Assembly (NCBI GenBank): GCA_038230275.1
Contig: JBBRNO010000015.1
Span: forward strand, 1-64,000
Reading direction: 5' to 3'
Source: JANXXV01 sp038230275
GTDB lineage: Bacteria; Acidobacteriota; Terriglobia; Bryobacterales; Bryobacteraceae
Length of the DNA: 64,000 bases
Every line of letters begins with the position of its first letter. Positions within the stretch are counted from its first letter, which is position 1. A model generated the notes under the pieces. That model saw only the letters and a program-made list of their open reading frames with translations, did not search any database and was not told where the DNA came from. This document shows, piece after piece, positions 55,146 to 63,591 of this stretch. A program made the position numbers and the translations under genes.

Positions 55146-55829
55146 ATGAATCTCGATAACAAAGTGGTACTGATTACCGGCGCCAAAGGCGGCCTGGGAA
55201 ACTTTGTGACCCATGCCTTTCTGGAAGCCGGCGCCCGCGTGATTGGCGTTTCCCGGTCGATTCAGGACGCAGACTTTCCTCATCCCCACTTCTCGGCGGC
55301 GCAAGCGGAGCTTTCGAGTGCGAACCAGGCACGCGAGCTGATCGCGAAGTTTACCCGAATCGATGCCGTGGTTCATCTGGTCGGTACTTTTGCCGGAGGG
55401 CAGACCGTGGCTGAGACTGACGACGCTACGTTTGAGAAGATGTTCAGCACCAATTTCAAGTCGGCGCTTTATTTGATTCAGGCCGTTGTGCCGCTGATGC
55501 GCGAAGCCGGCGCCGGTCACATTCTGGCCATCGGCAGCCGCGCAGCGCTGGAACCGCAGCCAGCTATCGGAGCGTACGCTGCCTCCAAGGCTGCGCTGCT
55601 GGCACTCATCCGCACCGTCGCACTCGAGAACAACGACAAGAAAATCTCCGCGAATATCGTTCTCCCGGCCACCATGGACACGCCTGCAAATCGCTCAGCC
55701 ATGCCACAGGCGGATTACTCCAAATGGGTACAGCCGGCCGAAGTCGCAAACCTGCTGGTCCATTTAGCCGCCAGCCAACCGGGGCAAATTAGTGGCACTG
55801 CAATTCCGATCTACGGCGGGGAACTCTAG
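55146..55829 (+). CDS. SDR family oxidoreductase, second gene
   Basis: A 227-residue short-chain dehydrogenase with TGAKGGLGN, HLVGTFAGG in place of NNAG, the catalytic Ser in IGSRAA and YAASKAALLALIRT. It is an atypical short member related to proteins that act on carbonyl compounds of unknown identity. It starts 1 nt after the first SDR and 3 nt before the small membrane protein gene. Confidence 0.88.
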   Translation: MNLDNKVVLITGAKGGLGNFVTHAFLEAGARVIGVSRSIQDADFPHPHFSAAQAELSSANQARELIAKFTRIDAVVHLVGTFAGGQTVAETDDATFEKMFSTNFKSALYLIQAVVPLMREAGAGHILAIGSRAALEPQPAIGAYAASKAALLALIRTVALENNDKKISANIVLPATMDTPANRSAMPQADYSKWVQPAEVANLLVHLAASQPGQISGTAIPIYGGEL

Positions 55830-55832
55830 GCG

Positions 55833-56027
55833 ATGATCGCCGTCAGATTCCTGATGGCATATGCCGCTTTCGGTTTGCTGTTCGCCGTTGTCTTCGTAGC
55901 CACCGGTGTTGGCCGTATAGACCATGCGGCGGCGAGGTCCAGCCTTGGATTCCGGTTGATGATTCTTCCGGGCGCTGCCGCTTTATGGCCGCTGCTTTTG
56001 TTTCGTTGGATCGGTATACGTCAATGA
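55833..56027 (+). CDS. Small membrane protein of the redox operon (I)
   Basis: A 64-residue protein with two membrane helices (MAYAAFGLLFAVVFVATGVG and LMILPGAAALWPLLLFRW). Spacing of 3 nt from the SDR and ATGA overlap with the next gene support expression. A short cytochrome-type or assembly subunit is conceivable, but there is no haem motif. Confidence 0.7.
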   Translation: MIAVRFLMAYAAFGLLFAVVFVATGVGRIDHAAARSSLGFRLMILPGAAALWPLLLFRWIGIRQ

Positions 56028-56167
56028 CACGTCCCATGCGCCGGGCTCACGGCTGGATCTGGATAACGCTCGCCCTGCTGCTCCCGGCAGTGTGGATTGC
56101 GGCACTCGGCGCCCGCAGGCCAACCACGCCGCGGAATTGGAGCGTGTCCTGGGAGAAGCTTCGATGA
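56024..56167 (+). CDS. Small membrane protein of the redox operon (II)
   Basis: A 47-residue protein with one hydrophobic helix (WIWITLALLLPAVWIAAL) after a basic N-terminus (MTRPMRRAH). ATG 56024 overlaps the previous stop and its own stop overlaps the next start, both as ATGA. The position and the unbroken coupling are the main evidence. Confidence 0.65.
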   Translation: MTRPMRRAHGWIWITLALLLPAVWIAALGARRPTTPRNWSVSWEKLR

Positions 56168-57168
56168 GTGTCGAATACCAGGCGATCGGCTGGAATCGTC
56201 AAAAGCGAATCTACGACGGCGTTCTAGCGGCTTTCGTGTTCGCCTACCTCGCTATTTTCCTCGGTGCCGGCGCGGTGGTCCATCCAAACGCTACCGCGGA
56301 AACACTTCTCATCCGCGCGTTCGGCACGCTGGCGCTGCTGCTGCTTCACGTAATCCTTTGTATCGGACCACTGTGTAGATTGGACCGCCGGTTCCTCCCG
56401 CTGCTCTATAACCGGCGGCACCTGGGCGTCACCATGTTTCTCTTCGCCTTGGCGCACGGGCTCTTTTCGCTGATCCAATTTCACGCTCTGGGCAATCTGA
56501 ATCCGCTGGTCAGTCTCTTTGTCAGCGGCCCATTCCAAGTCTTTGGATTCTTCGCCCTGCTGATCCTCTTTGTGATGGCCGCCACCAGCCACGATTTCTG
56601 GCTGCACAACCTCTCAGCGCCGGTCTGGAAGTGCATTCACATGATGGTCTACGCCGCCTACGCGCTATTGATCGCCCACGTCAGCCTGGGCGCATTGCAA
56701 TCGGAAACAAGCCCGCTGCTCGCGTCTATGTTGGGGCTCGGGATCGCGGTAGTCGTTTCGTTGCAACTCGCGGCTGCGCTCAAGGAACGGCGTCTGGATC
56801 GGGAACGGACAGACGCCCTGGCGGATGGTTTCGTCGAGGTTGGGGAAACGCAAAGTATTCCGCAGGACCGCGCCAAGGTGGTCACGCTTTCCGGTGAGCG
56901 CGTGGCCGTGTTCCGCTACGGCGGCAAGGTCTCCGCCATCTCAAATGTTTGCCGTCATCAGAACGGTCCGCTTGGGGAAGGCCGCATTATCGACGGGTGC
57001 GTTACCTGCCCCTGGCACGGCTATCAATACCTGCCGGACTCGGGTGCCTCACCGCCGCCGTTTACTGAAAAGGTGCCTACGTTTCAAACAAAGATCGTTG
57101 GCGCCAAAGTCTTCGTACATCCCTGCGCGCATCCGCCGGGTACGCGGTTGGAGCCCTCCGTCTTATGA
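56164..57168 (+). CDS. Ferric reductase-like membrane domain fused to a Rieske [2Fe-2S] domain
   Basis: A 334-residue protein. The first about 215 residues contain roughly six helices of the ferric-reductase/YedZ type with His pairs (LLLHVILC, FALAHGLF, CIHMMVY, IAHVSLG) able to hold two haems b. A linker leads to a Rieske domain (about 230-330) with CRHQNGPLG and CPWHGYQ, the complete Cys-His/Cys-His ligand set. It should pass electrons between a membrane haem pair and a cluster, direction unknown. It is translationally coupled to the small protein before it and to the membrane protein after it. Confidence 0.9.
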   Translation: MSVEYQAIGWNRQKRIYDGVLAAFVFAYLAIFLGAGAVVHPNATAETLLIRAFGTLALLLLHVILCIGPLCRLDRRFLPLLYNRRHLGVTMFLFALAHGLFSLIQFHALGNLNPLVSLFVSGPFQVFGFFALLILFVMAATSHDFWLHNLSAPVWKCIHMMVYAAYALLIAHVSLGALQSETSPLLASMLGLGIAVVVSLQLAAALKERRLDRERTDALADGFVEVGETQSIPQDRAKVVTLSGERVAVFRYGGKVSAISNVCRHQNGPLGEGRIIDGCVTCPWHGYQYLPDSGASPPPFTEKVPTFQTKIVGAKVFVHPCAHPPGTRLEPSVL

Positions 57169-57866
57169 CAGACGATGCGGAATTCTATATCGGGTATTTG
57201 CCGCGGGCTCCCCGGAACATCGGCCGATTTGTAGTGCGCATCGTCGCGGCGCTCTGCGCCTTCGGCGCGGCCGCTGCCATTCTGTTGGTACTCTCTCAAT
57301 CGCCCTTCGCCGCCAGCACTTTCGAATATCAGCAGTATCGCGAATACACCGGCACCATCGAAGCGTGGCCGTATCCCATCTTGTTAAGCAAGGGCCACAG
57401 CTTCCTTCTTGTCGCGCCCGGCAAACATGGCTTCACAGGAAACTCCACCAACGTCCGGCTCAAGGGCGCACTCATCCACAGAGAGGGTGTGGAAATGCTT
57501 GAGGTGCTGCCAGAGTCGGTAGTGCAAATTGCGGCCGCCAATGGAACGGCTGATGCCACGGTGAGCCTGGGACAAGTGACTCTCTCGGGAGAAATTGTGG
57601 ACAGCAAGTGCTACCTCGGTGTGATGAATCCCGGTCAAGGCAAAGTTCACCGGGACTGCGCCGTTCGCTGCATCAGCGGAGGGGTTCCTCCGGCTTTCGT
57701 GGTTTATGACGCGTCTGGTCAATCCAGAACCATCCTGCTCACCGGCGCCGGCCGCGAGGTCCTGGACTACGTTGCCAAGCCGGTTCAGATTCGCGGCAGT
57801 TTACTGCGCAAGGGCTCCGTCTACGTTTTGCAAACGACTCTCCAGGGCATCCACCTCACGGAATAA
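57165..57866 (+). CDS. Membrane-anchored protein with a conserved-looking Cys motif
   Basis: A 233-residue protein with an N-terminal helix (IVRIVAALCAFGAAAAILLVLSQ) and an extracytoplasmic beta-rich part. Near residues 145-170 there is GEIVDSKCYLGVMN, HRDCAVRCISGG and IPP-like VPPAFVV, a three-cysteine patch of the kind seen beside Rieske and haem proteins in related genomes. It may bind a metal or haem and receive electrons from the reductase. Starts in ATGA overlap with the Rieske fusion. No named family known to me. Confidence 0.75.
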   Translation: MTDDAEFYIGYLPRAPRNIGRFVVRIVAALCAFGAAAAILLVLSQSPFAASTFEYQQYREYTGTIEAWPYPILLSKGHSFLLVAPGKHGFTGNSTNVRLKGALIHREGVEMLEVLPESVVQIAAANGTADATVSLGQVTLSGEIVDSKCYLGVMNPGQGKVHRDCAVRCISGGVPPAFVVYDASGQSRTILLTGAGREVLDYVAKPVQIRGSLLRKGSVYVLQTTLQGIHLTE

Positions 57867-57895
57867 ACCGCACGGCACGCCGGATAGTACAGGCA

Positions 57896-59614
57896 GTGCC
57901 GACCACTGCTCTCACCTCCGCCGCCATTGCAGACACTTACTCCATACTGCAATCGCAAGAATTAGCCAAGCCGATTTCGGAGCGATTGCTGGACCATCTC
58001 GAAGTCAAATACAACCTCGCCGCGCGCGACCTGGATCGTATCCCCCGCAAGGGCCCGGCGCTTGTCGTTTCGAATCATCCATTCGGCATTCTGGAAGGCG
58101 CGGTGCTGGCGACGGCTATGTTACGTCTTCGTCCGGATGTACGATTCCTGGCGAACAGCTTGCTGGCGGTGATTCCGGAGCTGCGCGATCTGGTGATCCC
58201 CGTCGATCCCGACGGTTCAACGTCCGCCAACCCGGCGGCCCTGCGCAGAGCGCTGGAGTTTCTTAGGGGCGGGGGACTGCTGATTGTCTTTCCCGCAGGC
58301 GAGGTGTCCCATTTCCATTGGCGTCAAGCCTCCATCACAGACCGCGCTTGGAGCCCCACCATCGCCAGAATGATTCAGATCATGGTGCGCCGGGGAATAC
58401 CCGTGCCGGTATTTCCGGTCTTCATCGGCGGCGCCAATAGCCTGCTGTTTCAGGCCGCGGGCATGGTTCATGCAAAGTTGCGGACGGCGTTGCTCGCCCG
58501 CGAACTGCTGAACAAGCGCCGCACCACCGTGGATGTGCGCATTGGCAGCCCAATCGACGGCCAGAAGCTGATGGGGATCCCGAGCGACGAAGAGCGAATT
58601 CAGTATCTGCGCTGGCGGACCTATTTGCTGGCCAACCGAAGCCCGTTCAAAGCGAACACCCGAGTTCGTGCCGCCACACGTCCGCGCAAAAACTTGGAGC
58701 CCGTCGCACCCGCGGCCGATGCCCTGCGGATGATTCACGAGGTATCCTTACTCCGGCCCGATGAGTGCCTGGCAAAATCGGGCGACCTCAAAGTCTACCT
58801 CGCCCATGCGCAGCGAATTCCCGCCGTGCTGCAAGAGATTGGACGCTTGCGGGAGATCACGTTTCGCGCCGTGGGCGAGGGTACAGGAAAGGCACGCGAC
58901 CTTGATTCCTTCGACGTTCACTATCTTCACCTATTCGTCTGGCACTCCGTGAATCACGAAGTCGTAGGCGCCTACCGTCTGGGCACAGTGGATGGCCCGC
59001 TGTACACCGCGTCGCTCTTTCAATACGGCCGCGCGTTTCTCGAAAGACTCGGACCGGCAGTTGAGCTAGGCCGGTCTTTCATTCGCGCCGAATATCAGAA
59101 GGGCTTCACGCCCTTACTGTTGCTCTGGAAAGGGATCGGCAAATTCATTGCCAGGAACCCGCGGTACAAGACACTCTTTGGACCGGTGAGTATCAGCAAC
59201 CAATATCAGTCGATATCCCGCGAGTTGATGGTCTCCTTCCTGGAACGCCACGCATCGCTGCGGGGATGGAGAGAGCTGATCACGAACCGCATTCCCTTCC
59301 GGAGTAAGCACGCGGGCCAGATGCTCCAGCCCAATGTGCCCAGCAACGTGTTCGGACTGGAGGAACTGTCCGTTGTTGTCTCCGACCTGGAACCGAATCA
59401 CGCCGGAGTGCCGGTGTTGCTGCGCCAGTATCTGCGTCTTGGCGGCAAGCTGTTGGGGTTCAACGTGGACCCCGAATTTTCAGATGCCTTGGATGGGCTG
59501 ATCCTCGTGGATCTAACCCAGACGGAACCAAAACTACTTGAGCGCTACCTCGGCAAGAACGAGGCCGCTCAATTTCTCGCCTTTCAGGAGACTCGGCAAT
59601 ATGCCACACAGTAG
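57896..59614 (+). CDS. PlsC-type acyltransferase fused to an OlsB-like GNAT acyltransferase
   Basis: A 572-residue protein from GTG 57896. The N-terminal half (about 1-260) is a lysophospholipid acyltransferase fold with SNHPFGILEG and FPAGEVSHF. The C-terminal half (about 290-560) is an OlsB/hemolysin-like acyl-ACP-dependent acyltransferase: REITFRAVGEGTGKARDLDSFD, ELGRSFIRAEYQ, and GISISNQYQSISRELM-like segments. The two activities in one chain resemble OlsF, which makes ornithine lipids in two steps. That assignment is inferred. DoxX starts inside its last codons. Confidence 0.85.
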   Translation: MPTTALTSAAIADTYSILQSQELAKPISERLLDHLEVKYNLAARDLDRIPRKGPALVVSNHPFGILEGAVLATAMLRLRPDVRFLANSLLAVIPELRDLVIPVDPDGSTSANPAALRRALEFLRGGGLLIVFPAGEVSHFHWRQASITDRAWSPTIARMIQIMVRRGIPVPVFPVFIGGANSLLFQAAGMVHAKLRTALLARELLNKRRTTVDVRIGSPIDGQKLMGIPSDEERIQYLRWRTYLLANRSPFKANTRVRAATRPRKNLEPVAPAADALRMIHEVSLLRPDECLAKSGDLKVYLAHAQRIPAVLQEIGRLREITFRAVGEGTGKARDLDSFDVHYLHLFVWHSVNHEVVGAYRLGTVDGPLYTASLFQYGRAFLERLGPAVELGRSFIRAEYQKGFTPLLLLWKGIGKFIARNPRYKTLFGPVSISNQYQSISRELMVSFLERHASLRGWRELITNRIPFRSKHAGQMLQPNVPSNVFGLEELSVVVSDLEPNHAGVPVLLRQYLRLGGKLLGFNVDPEFSDALDGLILVDLTQTEPKLLERYLGKNEAAQFLAFQETRQYATQ

Positions 59615-60005
59615 AGCATTCACAATTACCAGCTGGCTGCTGCGGGGAACCGTGGCCGTCATTCTGTTGCAAACCCTTTTCTTCAAATTCACCGGAGCGA
59701 AGGAATCGGTCTACATCTTCTCGACACTCGGATTGGAGCCCTGGGGCCGGATTGGCTCCGGCGTTGCCGAGTTGATCGCCGCCATCCTGGTGCTCTTGCC
59801 GAGTACCCTGATTTTCGGCGCAGCCTTGTCGCTGGCGGTCATCAGCGGCGCCATCGCCGGGCACCTAACGAAGTTGGGGATTGCGCTGCCGGCCGTGGGC
59901 GATCATGGCGAGCTCTTCGCTCTCGCTGTCATCGTTTTCGTTTGCTCGGCGGCCGTTCTGATTTTGCACCGGCGGGAGCTTCCGTTCCAGACACAATCTG
60001 ATTAG
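59601..60005 (+). CDS. DoxX family membrane protein
   Basis: A 134-residue protein with four helices: TSWLLRGTVAVILLQTLFFKFTGA, GSGVAELIAAILVLLP, FGAALSLAVISGAIAGHLT and FALAVIVFVCSAAVLILH. The FKFTGA motif and size are typical of DoxX/DoxD-like proteins linked to oxidoreductases and thiosulfate/quinone systems. ATG 59601 has AGGAG about 10 nt upstream and overlaps the acyltransferase gene by 14 nt. Its last 141 nt are antisense to the end of the DedA/ATP-grasp gene. Confidence 0.88.
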   Translation: MPHSRAFTITSWLLRGTVAVILLQTLFFKFTGAKESVYIFSTLGLEPWGRIGSGVAELIAAILVLLPSTLIFGAALSLAVISGAIAGHLTKLGIALPAVGDHGELFALAVIVFVCSAAVLILHRRELPFQTQSD

Positions 60006-61490
60006 CTCCACCACCCGCATCGGTCTCGCTCCTGCCTCGCAGTTCCTCGCTCCAATCTCAAATGCAAGGGCCCACTGCCGGAACATCACGCGGTAGGCCT
60101 CCCACACGCTCACCGCAGGGTCGTAGACGTGCGTGGCTTCGGAAGAAACTCCGTTCAATTCAATCACTCGGAACTCGCCGTTCCGCAAAGCTTCCAACGA
60201 TGGAGTACGAACGTCGTAGCGGCCGAAGTAGAAGCCGGCATATGCTTTGCTGACGCGGTCGACGGCTTCTTCCAAAGCCGGTGTGCGGTACTGCCCGCCG
60301 TCCAGAAAGACGGCGCCGCGGCAATGGGATCCGAGTTCCACCAGTTGGACGCGCTCTCCGCAAGCGGGCACGCTGTCCATTGGCGCCTTGCAGGATTGTC
60401 GGTAAATGGATGCCATGCAGACCGCGCGGGAATCGCGCAGGGTTAGCTCGGCCAGAGTGCTACGGCCGTCGCCTTCCAGCGACGGGAATTGTTTGAGCGT
60501 AATCGAGAAGATGGCGCCGCGGGGTTTGTCTGGAAGCCGGTAGTAGAACAGACCAAATTCCATCCCACCGATGTATCGCTGGATGATGGTGTCACCGGAT
60601 GCAGCGTCCAGATAGGACCGCAACTCTTCCCGCGACCGGATCACGGCGACGCCCGCTCCACGCTCACCGACATCGGGTTTGAGAACCACCGGAAACTCCA
60701 ATGCGTGATCCTTCATGAATTGTTCCGCGTGCTGCATCTTCTCTGAAGAGAGTAATGCAAACTCCGCCACCGCACCGTGTTCACCGCTCAGCCGGGTAAG
60801 TATGTCCGACTTCGATTCGCCCACCAATCCGCCGCCCGGAATGCCGGGGTTTGCCGCGGTGAAGAGGGTGATTGACCGATGCTTGATCGCCAGCAAGAGA
60901 AAGTACGGAATCAGTGGAAGATAGGCAAGCCAAGACGGCCAAAACTCCCAGCGAACGATGCGCCGCAGAGATCCGATCAGACGCCGGCGCCTCGAGGAAC
61001 TAATCGATCGCAGACCCAGCACCATTGCCGCCACAGCGCCTACTAGAAGACTCGAATTGCTGCTTTTGAGGAACCGATCGCCGAACAGCACCGTTGCGCC
61101 GACCAGCAAGGGCGTCCATACCGTTGCCGCCAGAAGCAGGTATGCGGCGAACTGCCAGAAGCGGCCGCGAAGAAAGCCAGCTGCTAGGTACGTCGGAAGC
61201 CGCAGGCCCGGTGTGAAACGGCTGAGAAAAATGACGACGGAACCCCGAGCCGCCAACCACGTTCCGGCGCTGGCCAGCTTGTCCGCTGGTACCCAATGCG
61301 ACACGGAACGTCCGAACAACCGGCCAGTTAGAAACAGGAGCAGATCTCCGCAGAAGATTCCAGTCAGGCAAGCCAGGGTGCCGGCGAAGAAGCCAAGGTG
61401 GCCCTGGGAGACCAGTACGCCGGTAGCAATGCAAGTCAGGTCTTCACTGGCAAAGGTGGCTAGAGCAATGAGCAGTAATTGTAAGGGCAT
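59865..61490 (-). CDS. DedA/VTT membrane domain fused to an ATP-grasp ligase domain
   Basis: About 541 residues from ATG 61490. Residues about 1-190 are a DedA (SNARE-associated, VTT) module with GTLACLTGIFCGDLLLFLTGR and RFTPGLRLPTYLAAGF (the Arg-Pro region typical of DedA). After a basic linker and another helix (about 205-225), an ATP-grasp domain (about 250-470) has FPVVLKPDVGERGAGV, DTIIQRYIGGMEFG, and FRVIELNGVSSEATHVYDP (the metal-binding E-x-N end). The ligase resembles D-Ala-D-Ala or carboxylate-amine ligases, substrate unknown. The tail is polar. A membrane transporter-ligase fusion like this is unusual. Confidence 0.85.
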   Translation of the reverse strand: MPLQLLLIALATFASEDLTCIATGVLVSQGHLGFFAGTLACLTGIFCGDLLLFLTGRLFGRSVSHWVPADKLASAGTWLAARGSVVIFLSRFTPGLRLPTYLAAGFLRGRFWQFAAYLLLAATVWTPLLVGATVLFGDRFLKSSNSSLLVGAVAAMVLGLRSISSSRRRRLIGSLRRIVRWEFWPSWLAYLPLIPYFLLLAIKHRSITLFTAANPGIPGGGLVGESKSDILTRLSGEHGAVAEFALLSSEKMQHAEQFMKDHALEFPVVLKPDVGERGAGVAVIRSREELRSYLDAASGDTIIQRYIGGMEFGLFYYRLPDKPRGAIFSITLKQFPSLEGDGRSTLAELTLRDSRAVCMASIYRQSCKAPMDSVPACGERVQLVELGSHCRGAVFLDGGQYRTPALEEAVDRVSKAYAGFYFGRYDVRTPSLEALRNGEFRVIELNGVSSEATHVYDPAVSVWEAYRVMFRQWALAFEIGARNCEAGARPMRVVELIRLCLERKLPPVQNQNGRRANENDDSESEELAMIAHGRQRNPQLR

Positions 61491-62160
61491 GGGATTCGAG
61501 TCCGTCGTAGTAGAAGTCAATCTGCGCATCCGACACTTTCACCCTGCTGAAGCTGACGGTCCTGGCATCAGGCCGCTGCATGAATGTGGAATACGCGTCT
61601 GGCGCCTGACCAACGCTGTAGTGGAAAGCGTTGAGCACCGTGGCGTCCAGCTTCCCGAGGCGCTGCACAAGCCGTTCGAATTCCAGCCGGCGCCGGGCAC
61701 AGACTTCGCGTGTGTCGAATGACGAAGAAGTCAGTGGTACGCAGCGATCGCCATCGAGTACGACCGAGAGTTGAACGCCATCCCACTCCAGAACGGCGGC
61801 GGGCCGATGGGGCTCCAGGGCAACGATCGTGAAGGGAGCGTATACCGAAAGGTCGTTGTTCGACGCTCGCTCCGCGGCATCGTCGACAGAGTGTGATGTC
61901 ATCAGGTCCAGCAGCAACAGCCCCCGGCTTCTGTGGCTAGCGGCGCGAGATCCATTCCCGTTCAGCAGGCAGACGGACACGCCGAACTGGTTCGCACCAA
62001 TCCACGATCCTCCGAAATCTCCATCGGCGGGCGCGATGAATCGCACGCCATCCCGTGTCCCGATTCGTGGTGGAGTGGCCTGCGCGCGAGTTCTTTTCTC
62101 ATCCCGGTTGCAGAACAACTGGTATCCATCGCCGTCATGCACCCAACTCACCGTGCACAT
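61444..62160 (-). CDS. NRDE/TANGO2 family protein
   Basis: A 238-residue protein starting MCTVSW, with the NRDE motif as LFCNRDEKRTR (about residues 15-25) and GGSWIGANQFGVSVCLLN. Cys2 at the processed N-terminus fits the Ntn-hydrolase-like fold. Eukaryotic TANGO2 is linked to lipid/acyl-CoA and haem handling; bacterial function is unknown. It overlaps the DedA/ATP-grasp gene by 47 nt and its start shares one base with the DinB stop (TGATG). Confidence 0.88.
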   Translation of the reverse strand: MCTVSWVHDGDGYQLFCNRDEKRTRAQATPPRIGTRDGVRFIAPADGDFGGSWIGANQFGVSVCLLNGNGSRAASHRSRGLLLLDLMTSHSVDDAAERASNNDLSVYAPFTIVALEPHRPAAVLEWDGVQLSVVLDGDRCVPLTSSSFDTREVCARRRLEFERLVQRLGKLDATVLNAFHYSVGQAPDAYSTFMQRPDARTVSFSRVKVSDAQIDFYYDGLESHALTITAHCSSHLCQ

Positions 62161-62687
62161 CAGGCGGCCGCTTTTCTGGCCAGGTGACGCAAGGTGGACG
62201 GCGCCATCCCGAAGTCAGGATTTACCGCGAGGCCATGCGCCCTAAGTGTCATCGCGATCAAGGCAAAGTGGTGGATGGTATGGCTGCTGAGCACTTGGAG
62301 TTCGCGTCCCACCGAAGATGGCAGGTAGCCAAATTCTTCCATCCGCACGCCGACAGCGGAGTCGCGTCGGAGGTTCAAGGTTGTCTCCAGGCGACGGATA
62401 ATCGAACAGATCTTTCCTGTAGCGGCCGAACGGCTGTTCTCCACCATCTCGTCCCGTTTCCGCGCGTCGTAGTCGATGCGCCCTGTAACGAGGCCATCCA
62501 GGAAGCATTCATAGAACTCCAGAATGTGCCGCAGGTGGCCTCCCACGCGATGAGGCGCCAATGCATGCGGCGACGTGCTGAAGGTTGCGTCGTCAATCGA
62601 TTGAACAATGGCAAGCGCCTGCCGCAGCCAGGTTATGTTGACTTCCACCAGGACGGCCTGCCGGATATACAGTGTGTTGTTTTCCAT
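62160..62687 (-). CDS. DinB-like cytoplasmic protein
   Basis: A 175-residue four-helix-bundle protein. His residues that could form the DinB metal site are in GGHLRHILEFYECFLD (about 49-64) and SSHTIHHFALIAM (about 138-150). No signal peptide, unlike the DinB protein at 43.4 kb. First gene of a minus-strand unit: DinB, NRDE, DedA/ATP-grasp, with overlapping ends. Confidence 0.87.
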   Translation of the reverse strand: MENNTLYIRQAVLVEVNITWLRQALAIVQSIDDATFSTSPHALAPHRVGGHLRHILEFYECFLDGLVTGRIDYDARKRDEMVENSRSAATGKICSIIRRLETTLNLRRDSAVGVRMEEFGYLPSSVGRELQVLSSHTIHHFALIAMTLRAHGLAVNPDFGMAPSTLRHLARKAAA

Positions 62688-62760
62688 CGCGGTCTATGGC
62701 AGGGATATCCGTTCGGCCCCGCGATTTATTCCCGGGAATAACCGGCTGCCGGGAAGCATT

Positions 62761-63591
62761 ATGAGTGCAACCATGCACACTTTCCCTTCTTTCCTTAGAC
62801 GCCATTGGCCGGAATACTTGATGGAGGCCGCGGGGCTTGCTACTTTCATGTTCACCGCATGCGCTTTCGGGGTGCTGCTGGGGCATCCGGGGTCTCCGTT
62901 GCACCAGGCAATTGGCAGCGACCTTCTGCGGCGGTCGGTGATGGGCGTCGCCATGGGGACCACGGCCATCGGCCTTGTCTACTCTCCCTGGGGGCAGCGT
63001 TCCGGAGCTCACCTGAATCCGGCGCTGACATTCTCCTACTGTCTGTTGGGAAAGGTGGAGCGCTGGGATGCTTTCTTCTACATCTCCGCTCAGTTTCTTG
63101 GCGGTGTTAGCGGTGTTCTGATTGCCGACTTCCTGATTGGCTTTCCGCTGCGTCACTCGGCGGTGAACTACGTCGTCACGGTGCCCGGACCACGCGGACC
63201 GAGCGCCGCGTTTTGGGCCGAGGCCGTCATCTCTCTGATCATGATGTTGACAGTGCTGGCCGTGTCCAATTCGAAGCGGCTGCATCGCTGGACTCCACTC
63301 TTCGCGGGCTTCCTGATTGCACTTTATATTACGGTGGAATCGCCCATTTCCGGAATGAGCATGAATCCGGCGCGAACCTTCAGCTCGGCATTTCCGGCGC
63401 AGGACTGGACGTCAATCTGGATCTACTTCACGGCACCGCTACTGGGAATGTTGGCGGCGGGTCAAATCTATCTCTTGCGGCATGGCGCGCAAGGAATCTT
63501 TTGCGCCAAACTTCATCACTCGAACAGCGCGCGCTGTATCTTCCGCTGTAATTTCGCAGCACTCAGGAGCATCTCCAATGAATCACTCTGA
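62761..63591 (+). CDS. Aquaporin / MIP family channel
   Basis: A 276-residue six-helix channel with both NPA loops: SGAHLNPALTFS and SGMSMNPARTFSS. ATG 62761 follows GGGAAG. The selectivity filter cannot be fully read, but the second loop Arg (NPAR) is present. The C-terminal 30 residues are Cys- and Arg-rich and lie in the part that overlaps the next gene by 14 nt, so the two are co-translated. Solute may be water, glycerol or another small neutral molecule. Confidence 0.9.
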   Translation: MSATMHTFPSFLRRHWPEYLMEAAGLATFMFTACAFGVLLGHPGSPLHQAIGSDLLRRSVMGVAMGTTAIGLVYSPWGQRSGAHLNPALTFSYCLLGKVERWDAFFYISAQFLGGVSGVLIADFLIGFPLRHSAVNYVVTVPGPRGPSAAFWAEAVISLIMMLTVLAVSNSKRLHRWTPLFAGFLIALYITVESPISGMSMNPARTFSSAFPAQDWTSIWIYFTAPLLGMLAAGQIYLLRHGAQGIFCAKLHHSNSARCIFRCNFAALRSISNESL

